Shown here: positions 56,096-64,000 of the stretch, one piece after another | Position numbering within the stretch: the first letter of the stretch is position 1 | Layout: each line of letters begins with the position of its first letter | NCBI RefSeq assembly: GCF_001436025.1 | Contig: NZ_AZEQ01000007.1 | Span: forward strand, 1-64,000 | DNA length: 64,000 nucleotides | From: Limosilactobacillus mucosae DSM 13345 | GTDB taxonomy: Bacteria; Bacillota; Bacilli; Lactobacillales; Lactobacillaceae | Reading direction: 5' to 3' | The notes under the pieces: model-generated | What the model was told of the DNA's origin: nothing | Seen by the model: only the letters and a program-made list of their open reading frames with translations | Databases searched by the model: none | Program-made: the position numbers and the translations under genes

Positions 56096-57526
56096 ATGGA
56101 AAAAAATCACACCCGCTTCAATCATCGTCGGCCACAAAAAAGCCCACGCCAACAGCCCCAAGTCGAAGTCAGCCTTGGCGATCGCTTCCCGCTGACCATT
56201 CGCAAACTGGGGATCGAGGGCCAGGGAATCGGCTACTTTAAACACAAGGTCTGCTTTGTCCCTGGTGCCCTACCAGATGAAGTCGTAGTAGCTGAGGTTA
56301 CTGCCATCCATCCCCGTTACCTGGAAGCCAAGATTCATAAGCTGCGCAAACCCAGCCGCTTCCGAGTTGAGCCGCGCGACAGCTATGCCGATCAAGCAGG
56401 CGGTTTTGAATTTGAGTGCCTGGCCTACCCAGAGCAGTTAAAGTTCAAGCGGCAGGTCGTCTTAGACAGTCTGGCCAAATTTAAGCCGCGGGGATGGCAA
56501 AACTATGACGTACGCCCAACGATTGCCGCCCCAGAACAATACGGCTACCGCAACAAGGCGCAATTCCAAGTTCGCGAACAAGATGGCCATTTGGTTGCCG
56601 GCTTGTACCGCGCCAACAGTCATGACGTGGTCGACATGCCAACATGTGCCGTTCAGATGCCAGGGACGATGAAGGCCATGCGCGCAATCGTCAAGATGTT
56701 GGATGAGCTAAAGATTCCGGCCTACGATGAGGCCAGCAACAGCGGGATCATTAAAACGATTGCGATTCGGGAGTCATTGGCAACCGGCGAGCTGCAAGTG
56801 ACCCTGATTACCAATACTGCCAAGCTGATTCATAAGGGACCGCTCTTGGCCATGATTGCTGAACAGCTGCCTGAGGTCAAATCGGTCGAGCAAAACGTCA
56901 ACCCTGGCGATACGCCGCTGGTTTGGGGTGAGCAAACGATTCATCTGGCCGGTCAGGAATACATTACCGAATCATTGATGGGACTTGATTTTCATCTCAG
57001 TGCCCGTTCGTTTCTGCAGCTGAACCCGGCTCAGACCGAAACGCTCTACGAACAGGCAGCCAAAGCCATGGAGCTGGGGCCCGATGACGTCTTGGTGGAT
57101 GCCTACGCGGGGATTGGGACAATTGGACTTTCCTTGGCCAGCCGCGTCAAAAGCGTACGCGGGATGGAGGTCATTCCAGAAGCCGTGGCCGATGCCAACA
57201 GCAATGCCAAGCTTAACGACATCCAAAACGCCAGCTATGAAGTCGGTACCGCGGAAGAAGTCATGCCGCGCTGGCAGGCTGAAGGATTCCGATTCAATGC
57301 TCTAGTCGTCGATCCGCCGCGCACTGGTCTGGATGAGGCCTTAATCGAACAGATTCTTAAAGCCAAGCCTGCCAAGTTCGCCTATGTTTCCTGCAACATG
57401 TCGACCATGGCCAAAAACCTGGCACGACTTTCTAGCGTCTATCGCGTCGACTGGATTCAGCCTGTCGATATGATGCCGCAGACGCCGCGCTGTGAAGCCG
57501 TCGTCAAGCTCAGTCGCCGCTTCTAA
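56096..57526 (+). CDS. rlmD: 23S rRNA (uracil-C5)-methyltransferase, RlmD/RlmCD type
   Basis: A 476-residue TrmA/RumA-family enzyme. The N-terminal TRAM domain (about 25-80) binds RNA. The SAM motif DAYAGIGTIGLSLASRV and the catalytic VSCNMSTMAKNL (nucleophile Cys) follow. In Gram-positives one such enzyme can methylate both U747 and U1939. No Fe-S cysteine cluster of the E. coli RlmD kind is evident at the N-terminus. GGAG precedes the ATG. Confidence 0.9.
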   Translation: MEKNHTRFNHRRPQKSPRQQPQVEVSLGDRFPLTIRKLGIEGQGIGYFKHKVCFVPGALPDEVVVAEVTAIHPRYLEAKIHKLRKPSRFRVEPRDSYADQAGGFEFECLAYPEQLKFKRQVVLDSLAKFKPRGWQNYDVRPTIAAPEQYGYRNKAQFQVREQDGHLVAGLYRANSHDVVDMPTCAVQMPGTMKAMRAIVKMLDELKIPAYDEASNSGIIKTIAIRESLATGELQVTLITNTAKLIHKGPLLAMIAEQLPEVKSVEQNVNPGDTPLVWGEQTIHLAGQEYITESLMGLDFHLSARSFLQLNPAQTETLYEQAAKAMELGPDDVLVDAYAGIGTIGLSLASRVKSVRGMEVIPEAVADANSNAKLNDIQNASYEVGTAEEVMPRWQAEGFRFNALVVDPPRTGLDEALIEQILKAKPAKFAYVSCNMSTMAKNLARLSSVYRVDWIQPVDMMPQTPRCEAVVKLSRRF

Positions 57527-57534
57527 AGATAATA

Positions 57535-57574
57535 AAAAACATGCAGTCCAGCTGGTGGCTGCATGTTTTTTTGT
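57535..57574. terminator. Bidirectional terminator
   Basis: AAAAAACATGCAG and CTGCATGTTTTTTT arms around a 12-base loop, between the converging rRNA methyltransferase and TagE-like genes. Confidence 0.92.
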
Positions 57575-57601
57575 TGATGAATAAGGCTTTTTACGCATCT
57601 A

Positions 57602-59098
57602 TTATTTGACTGCCTGCCACTGTTTCCAGGTTACCGCGGCACTGATATTGTCCAGATCGTCATAGGCGTGATCGCTCAGTTGCTGGAGCTTAGCCGGACT
57701 GCTTAAAAGCTCAACAACAGCCTTAACCATGCTGGCAGGATGATTCAGCGCGATCAATCGACCATTTTCATAATTTGCAATCATCTCGTCTGGACCATAC
57801 GAAAAGTCGTAGCTGACGACTGGAACGCCATGCCCCAGCGCCTCCCCCATTGACAAAGGCTGCGCATCGATGCGACTGGTATTGAGCAGCAGCTGGGCTT
57901 GATCAAAAACAGCATCCAGCGGATATTGATAATCGGCAAACTCAACTGCATCATCAATCTGAAGGTCTTTGGCCAGCTGCTTGAAGTTAGCCGTATCATT
58001 AGGTGCACCATAGCCATAAAGCGTTAATTTCGCGTCAGGCACAGCAGCTTTGATTTTGGCAAACACTTGCAGCAATTGATCAGTCTGCTTGTCATAGCCC
58101 AAGCGGCCGACACTGATCAGCTGGTTAGGCGTTCGCGTAGCCATCTTAACGCGCTTGGCTGCCTTTTTAACCGGTGTGCCGTTAATCGTCAAAACACGTG
58201 CCGATTTGCCCAAGCGCTGACTCAAGACGCGTGCCTGGGCCTGCGTCATCACGATAATGCCATCCCAGCGTTGCAGATTTTCCGTCAGAGCGTTTTGCAA
58301 AAGGCTGTTCAAAGGCGCCTTCAATGGATCCTGGCCATCATTGACGTGACTCATCGGCAGCCACAGATAGCGATGGACCTTGGAATGCATGTGCAGAATC
58401 GGATCAATGGCAACAGCCGGCCGATCCGCGATAAAGACGTTGTTCTCGCCATGAGTACGATTCAATTCATCCAAAAAGAAGGCAAACATTTCATTTTCAC
58501 TGGCAAACCAATGATCCTGACCATGCCAGTTTTTTAAAATATTCAGCGAATTGATTGGCGTGTTCTGGACCGATTTGACAAAGTAGCGTTCCAGATACAG
58601 CTGACCATCGGGGCGATAGTAGCGGGCATTGAACTCATGACCATCTTGACCAAAGAACTCATCAACAGCCTTAAAGCCACGAATGTCATAAGTATTGCGC
58701 AAAGTCAGGCTGCCAGTCTGATCGTACCAGTCGATGTGATGAATCTGACCAATCGTCCCACCGGCAAAATAGATCGTTGCTGCCAAGCGACCGCCATCTC
58801 TAACCTCGCGAAAGTTGTTGCCCGTGCCGATCTGATAGTCGACGGCCAGTTTCAGATCCTCGGTATGCATTGGCTGGCCCTGGTAGTCAGTGGTCTGGGC
58901 AAAAAAATCATAAAGGTTGGTCAGTTGGTCATTAGCAACGCCAAAACGCTGCATCGTGCGGTGAAGCACTGGATCAAAATCGCGCGTAACCAGCTGAGCC
59001 GGCGTCTGATGATCCTTAAACAGCTGCAGACGCTTTAATTCGGCATGTTCGACACTAGAGTTTTTCCCCAGCAGATACTGATTAACAAAGAAATCCAT
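57602..59098 (-). CDS. TagE/TarM-like GT4 glycosyltransferase (second of a pair)
   Basis: A 498-residue protein. The first half (about 1-200) is a beta-rich region of YDQTGSLTLRNTYD and YYRPDGQLYLERYF type, found in TagE/TarM/GtfA enzymes. The GT-B catalytic half has ISVGRLGYDKQTDQLLQVF and MGEALGHGVPVVSYDFSYGPDEM with the GT4 glutamate region. TagE enzymes add alpha-glucose to poly(glycerol phosphate) teichoic acid; related proteins glycosylate surface adhesins. No adhesin or Sec2 gene is near, so a teichoic-acid role is favoured but unproven. It overlaps its neighbour by one base. Confidence 0.85.
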   Translation of the reverse strand: MDFFVNQYLLGKNSSVEHAELKRLQLFKDHQTPAQLVTRDFDPVLHRTMQRFGVANDQLTNLYDFFAQTTDYQGQPMHTEDLKLAVDYQIGTGNNFREVRDGGRLAATIYFAGGTIGQIHHIDWYDQTGSLTLRNTYDIRGFKAVDEFFGQDGHEFNARYYRPDGQLYLERYFVKSVQNTPINSLNILKNWHGQDHWFASENEMFAFFLDELNRTHGENNVFIADRPAVAIDPILHMHSKVHRYLWLPMSHVNDGQDPLKAPLNSLLQNALTENLQRWDGIIVMTQAQARVLSQRLGKSARVLTINGTPVKKAAKRVKMATRTPNQLISVGRLGYDKQTDQLLQVFAKIKAAVPDAKLTLYGYGAPNDTANFKQLAKDLQIDDAVEFADYQYPLDAVFDQAQLLLNTSRIDAQPLSMGEALGHGVPVVSYDFSYGPDEMIANYENGRLIALNHPASMVKAVVELLSSPAKLQQLSDHAYDDLDNISAAVTWKQWQAVK

Positions 59099-60639
59099 CA
59101 GTCAGCGACCTCCTTTGGCATATCATCAAGCAGCTCGTTCCATAGTTTCATGACATTGGCCGCCGAGTAACGAGCACTGTCCTGATAGGCGTGGGCACTA
59201 AACTCAGCCAGTCTGGTCTGGTTGGTCAGTAAGCTGATAATTGCCTGTGCCAAACCGTCAATATCGCCATTTTCCGTTAACAGGCCATCCCGTTGATCAA
59301 TCACGACATCGGCCGGACCGTACTTGATATCATTGGCCACAATCGGCAGCCCATGCGACTGCGCCTCCACCAAAGACAGCGGCAGGCCTTCCGCACGGCT
59401 GGGCAAAATCAATAGCTGTGCCCGTTCATAGACTGCATTGACATCAGTCGTATAGCCGCAAAAGGTCACTGAATTTTCGATCTGTTCAGCACTGACCTGG
59501 GCTTTGAGCTTCTGGTCGAAATTATCATTGGCATATCCCCAAAGCTCCAGCTGGGCATCCGGAACCTGCTGCAGAATCTTAGGCCACGCCTGCAATAGAT
59601 GATCCTGCTGTTTTTCTGGCGAGAGCCGCGCTACCATCACGACCAGATCGCGCTGCCGCTTGGCAAAATCAACATGCGGCGCTGCTAAAACCTCATCAGC
59701 CACGATTGGCCCTGGAATCCGATAGATCTTGACGCCCTGCTTGCCAAACCGTGCCTGGACGTCAGCCTGCTGCTGCGGCGTTAGAGCAATAATGCCATCC
59801 CAGTCTTTCAGATGATCCAATCCCCATTGATAGTTGTAGTTTAGCGTTGAGTGCAGCATGTCGTTGGGGTTATTGACATGATCATTATGCAGCTGCATGA
59901 CGCGGAAAACGCGATGGTGCATATTTAAGACTGCCCAGCCCAACTCATAGACTCGATCCACGACCAAGCCCAGCGGACCGTCACTATTCAAGGCCGGGTC
60001 CACGGCCAACTGATCATAGAAAAAGCGCGTCAATTCGTCAAAATTGGCAAACTGCCAGTCCTGACCACGCCAGTTAAACAAATGATAGCTGGTTGCTTTT
60101 TGCTGGCGCCGATCCTTAAAGTTCACCTTCTGCAGCGCCAACTGGCCATCGGGACGCAGATAGTTTTCCACGGCAATCTGACCATTCCAGTCATACAGCT
60201 GTTCAACCGAAGCAAATCCCCGATTGTCATACCAGACTACTTTCAACAGCTTGCCGAAATGGTCAAAATACTGCAGATTGATGATGCTGCGATCGCGATC
60301 ATTGCGACGGCGAACGTACATGACCCGTGTCTTCCCATCATAATAGTTATAGCTGATGCCGTCTGCCTTGCGTTTCCACTTTGGATTCAGATGCAGATCC
60401 TGAAGCTTGACGATCCGATGCGGCACCAGGCAGGCATTTTGAAAATAGTCGAATAGATTGATAAAATCCTGATCCTTAATCCCAGCTGCTTCCACGACCA
60501 GATGCAGCTCGTTGGAATACTGCCGCGTCACGATCTTGGCTGGCTGATTGAATTTTTTAAACAGATTGAGTCGCTTGATTTGGGCGTGCTCAATTCCTGA
60601 TTGATTGCGCTGAAGGTTATCATTTAAAAATAACAGCAT
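59098..60639 (-). CDS. TagE/TarM-like GT4 glycosyltransferase (first of a pair)
   Basis: A 513-residue paralogue of the downstream gene with the same layout: N-terminal repeats (YDGKTRVMYVRRRNDRD, YDNRGFASVEQLYDWNGQ, YLRPDGQLALQKV) and a GT-B half (VVMVARLSPEKQQDHLLQAW, SLVEAQSHGLPIVANDIKYGPAD). The TGATG overlap with the downstream start suggests equal production and possibly a heteromer, as in GtfA/GtfB pairs. Such tandem tagE genes are known in L. plantarum. The donor is likely UDP-glucose or UDP-GlcNAc; not decidable here. Confidence 0.85.
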   Translation of the reverse strand: MLLFLNDNLQRNQSGIEHAQIKRLNLFKKFNQPAKIVTRQYSNELHLVVEAAGIKDQDFINLFDYFQNACLVPHRIVKLQDLHLNPKWKRKADGISYNYYDGKTRVMYVRRRNDRDRSIINLQYFDHFGKLLKVVWYDNRGFASVEQLYDWNGQIAVENYLRPDGQLALQKVNFKDRRQQKATSYHLFNWRGQDWQFANFDELTRFFYDQLAVDPALNSDGPLGLVVDRVYELGWAVLNMHHRVFRVMQLHNDHVNNPNDMLHSTLNYNYQWGLDHLKDWDGIIALTPQQQADVQARFGKQGVKIYRIPGPIVADEVLAAPHVDFAKRQRDLVVMVARLSPEKQQDHLLQAWPKILQQVPDAQLELWGYANDNFDQKLKAQVSAEQIENSVTFCGYTTDVNAVYERAQLLILPSRAEGLPLSLVEAQSHGLPIVANDIKYGPADVVIDQRDGLLTENGDIDGLAQAIISLLTNQTRLAEFSAHAYQDSARYSAANVMKLWNELLDDMPKEVAD

Positions 60640-60787
60640 TTTTTCACCCTTTTCTTTGCTCGCACTTACTGCTTAAGTTTAACATTTGAATATGAAGAAA
60701 GCATGATTGAACTGTTGACATTATTAGGTCCGCATTCTCAGTTATGTTATGATTAATGGATAAACGTACAAAGGGAGGCCTGGACGG

Positions 60788-61198
60788 ATGCAGAATCCAT
60801 TTGGCAATAACAATCAAAATAATCAGGATTTTTTTAATAATCTGCCAATACCGCCAAACTATGCCAAGATCAAAAATGATGAGGGCGAAATGCGCATTGC
60901 CAAGGTAGGCTTTTCTTGGACCGTCTTTTTGTTTGGCCCGTTTCCAGCTTTGTTTCGCAATGACTGGTACAACTTCTTTTTAATGATCGTCTTGGATCTG
61001 GACTATGTTTTGGTCGGCCTGTTTTTCAAATGGAACTGGATGCTTGATTTCCCATGGCCAACACTGTTCTTCTGCTTCTTTTACAACATGATGTACTTTA
61101 GACATCTGTTCACCAAAGGATTCTATCCAGCCGATGAGCGTTCAAAAGAGCTTTTGACCCAATCCGGCTATTGGAAAGAAAAATATCGGCAAAAATAA
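60788..61198 (+). CDS. DUF2628-family small membrane protein
   Basis: A 136-residue protein. An Asn-rich cytoplasmic start is followed by about three hydrophobic segments (FSWTVFLFGPFPALFR, FFLMIVLDLDYVLVGLFF, LFFCFFYNMMYF) and a charged tail. The pattern FLFGPFPALFRNDW is typical of DUF2628. Function unknown. GGGAGG precedes the ATG. Single gene between two terminators or promoters, divergent from the TagE pair. Confidence 0.78.
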   Translation: MQNPFGNNNQNNQDFFNNLPIPPNYAKIKNDEGEMRIAKVGFSWTVFLFGPFPALFRNDWYNFFLMIVLDLDYVLVGLFFKWNWMLDFPWPTLFFCFFYNMMYFRHLFTKGFYPADERSKELLTQSGYWKEKYRQK

Positions 61199-61236
61199 AA
61201 AACGATAGCGAATCTGGCTATCGTTTTTTATTTTTA
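61193..61236. terminator. Bidirectional terminator of DUF2628 and pyrE
   Basis: AAAAAACGATAGC / GCTATCGTTTTTT stem with an 8-base loop, between converging genes. Confidence 0.92.
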
Positions 61237-61872
61237 ATGACGAGCTGACCAAGCGGCGGGATCCTTGCGCCATTCATGCAGATCCTTCATTTGATTGCGG
61301 TCGATTAAATCAGTCTTTTCAGCAGTCTCAATCAAAGTCGTGTAGTTGGTTACCGAGTAGTATGGAATGCCAAACTGCTGGAAGTTGTCATCGGCGGCCG
61401 GCAGTTCATAGGTGAAGACGGAAACCACGCCTACCACATCGGCGCCTTCTTTTTCAACGGCTTTAACGGCCTTTAAGACGCTGCCGCCAGTCGAGATCAG
61501 ATCATCAATCACAACCACGCGCTGCCCCTCATAAAGAACGCCTTCCGTCTGCTTGCCCTGACCATGATCCTTAGGCTTGGAACGCACGTAGATCATCGGC
61601 AGACCCATTTCTTCGGCAACCCAGGCCGCGTGTGGAATCCCGGCCGTGGCGGTCCCAGCAATTACGTCGACGTCTTCGAAATGTTCGTTGATCAGCTGGA
61701 CCATGCCTTCATAGATATTGCGGCGAACAGCTGGATAAGAGATCGTCAGGCGATTGTCAGTATAGATTGGCGAGTGCAGTCCGCTGGCCCAGGTGAATGG
61801 CTTGTCGGGGCTTAAGGTGATTGCTTGAATGTCTAAAAGATCTTTAGCAACGATTTCGGCTTGTGTTGACAT
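61234..61872 (-). CDS. pyrE: Orotate phosphoribosyltransferase
   Basis: A 212-residue enzyme joining orotate and PRPP to OMP. RVVVIDDLISTGGSVLKAV is the PRPP-binding motif; IYVRSKPKDHGQGKQTEG is the catalytic loop. Last gene of the pyrD-pyrF-pyrE run, 2 bases after pyrF. Confidence 0.97.
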   Translation of the reverse strand: MSTQAEIVAKDLLDIQAITLSPDKPFTWASGLHSPIYTDNRLTISYPAVRRNIYEGMVQLINEHFEDVDVIAGTATAGIPHAAWVAEEMGLPMIYVRSKPKDHGQGKQTEGVLYEGQRVVVIDDLISTGGSVLKAVKAVEKEGADVVGVVSVFTYELPAADDNFQQFGIPYYSVTNYTTLIETAEKTDLIDRNQMKDLHEWRKDPAAWSARH

Positions 61873-61874
61873 GT

Positions 61875-62605
61875 TTAGTTTTCCCCTTCCATAAATGCTT
61901 GACGAATCATTTGGTAGGCACTGACTGGATCTTCTGCCAGCGTAATCGGCCGGCCAACCACGATCCCATTGCTGCCCAGCTCGCGAGCCTGCTGTGGCGT
62001 AACGACCCGTTTTTGATCATCATGAACCTGCAGATTTGGCCGAATCCCTGGGGTAACGCACAGAAAATCGGGACCGGTAACTTCGCGAATCGCCTTGACT
62101 TCTTGAGCTGAGCAGACGACCCCGTCCAGACCGTTTTTTTCCGAAAGCTGCGCGTAGTTCTGTACGGCTTCGATCAAGCTGAAGTCAACGTGCTGTTCCT
62201 CATGCAGAATCCGATCGTCAATCGAAGTCAGTTCCGTAATAGCCAGCAATTTAGGCATTGGACAGCCGGCCGCTTTGGCACCTTCTGCCAGCCCCGTCTT
62301 AGCTGCCTGCAGCATCTCACTGCCGCCAGCCGCGTGCGTCGTCACAAAGGAAACGCCCATCTTGCCGATTGCCGTCATTGCCCGCTTAACGGTGTTGGGA
62401 ATGTCGTAGAGCTTTAAATCCAAGAAGATCTTAAAGCCGCGCTGCTTGGCTTCTCTAACAATGCCGGGACCAAACGCGTAGTACAGCTCCATCCCGATTT
62501 TGACGATCGGCGTGTGATCCGTGTCGTTGGCGAGTTCATCAAAAAGCTTCAATGCGGCCTGTTTCGTATCAACGTCAATGGCCACCATTGGTTCAAATCG
62601 TTCCA

Positions 62606-62606
<1 letters not shown>
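61875..62606 (-). CDS. pyrF: Orotidine 5'-phosphate decarboxylase
   Basis: A 243-residue TIM-barrel enzyme that decarboxylates OMP to UMP. FLDLKLYDIPNTVKRA contains the catalytic Asp-Lys-Asp set, and GIVVGRPIT binds the phosphate. Its start overlaps the pyrD stop by one base. Confidence 0.97.
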
Positions 62607-63624
<1,018 letters not shown>

Positions 63625-63652
63625 GTTCATTAAATGGCAACGCTAAGTTAGA

Positions 63653-64000
<348 letters not shown>

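Noticed and set aside
62585-62600. TGGTTCAAAT, like a tRNA T-arm
   Set aside because: It codes for the start of pyrF and no acceptor or anticodon stem surrounds it.

Overview
This window reads as chromosomal DNA of a lactobacillus, most likely from the heterofermentative Limosilactobacillus-like group. Support: low-GC Gram-positive gene content, ribosome binding sites of the AAGGAGG type, an IMP dehydrogenase without CBS domains, a noc/parB/yyzM/ychF block, T-box leaders, and a dltXABCD operon, in a background of roughly balanced base composition. The species is an inference. I see no rRNA, tRNA, CRISPR array, prophage or intact insertion sequence.

Layout. (1) 1-17818: an exopolysaccharide (EPS) cluster read leftwards. 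It opens with an LCP ligase, the chain-length/tyrosine-kinase/phosphatase trio, a priming sugar transferase and rmlA-rmlC-rmlB. It then passes, with a sharp drop in GC, into a variable module of four glycosyltransferase-type genes, a DUF6625 gene, Wzy, Wzx, an acyltransferase and a LicD protein. (2) 18070-24942: an origin-proximal housekeeping block (Ser-rich membrane protein, guaB, DUF1129, ychF, yyzM, parB, noc, rsmG). It has a parS-like palindrome in the loop of a terminator and no parA. (3) 25218-35317: transport and salvage (nucleoside hydrolase/nupC, aminotransferase/APC permease, T-box permease, glutamine-type ABC transporter). An 890-base gap at 30517-31406 holds a near-consensus promoter, a terminator and a 70-base hexanucleotide repeat. 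(4) 35845-42801: tyrS and trpS rightwards, then a permease, an MFS transporter and serS leftwards; all three synthetases have T-box leaders. (5) 43087-47315 sbcC-sbcD, divergent from 47610-52068 dltX-dltA-dltB-dltC-dltD. (6) 52124-63520: a flavin-reductase pair (one with a PAS-like domain and acidic repeats), T-box brnQ, an RlmD/TrmA-family methyltransferase, two TagE-like glycosyltransferases, a DUF2628 protein, and pyrD-pyrF-pyrE behind a PyrR attenuator. pyrR runs off the right edge.

How it fits together. Three cell-surface systems lie close together: EPS, D-alanylation of teichoic acid, and TagE-like glycosylation. Amino-acid supply genes are dense, and five of them are under T-boxes (Tyr, Trp, Ser and Ile specifiers are readable; the fifth is probably Gly). 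The strongest candidates for something undescribed are the orphan promoter-terminator unit and hexamer tract at 30667-31292, the parS-like sites, the CiaR-like direct repeats at the dlt promoter, and the EPS leader.
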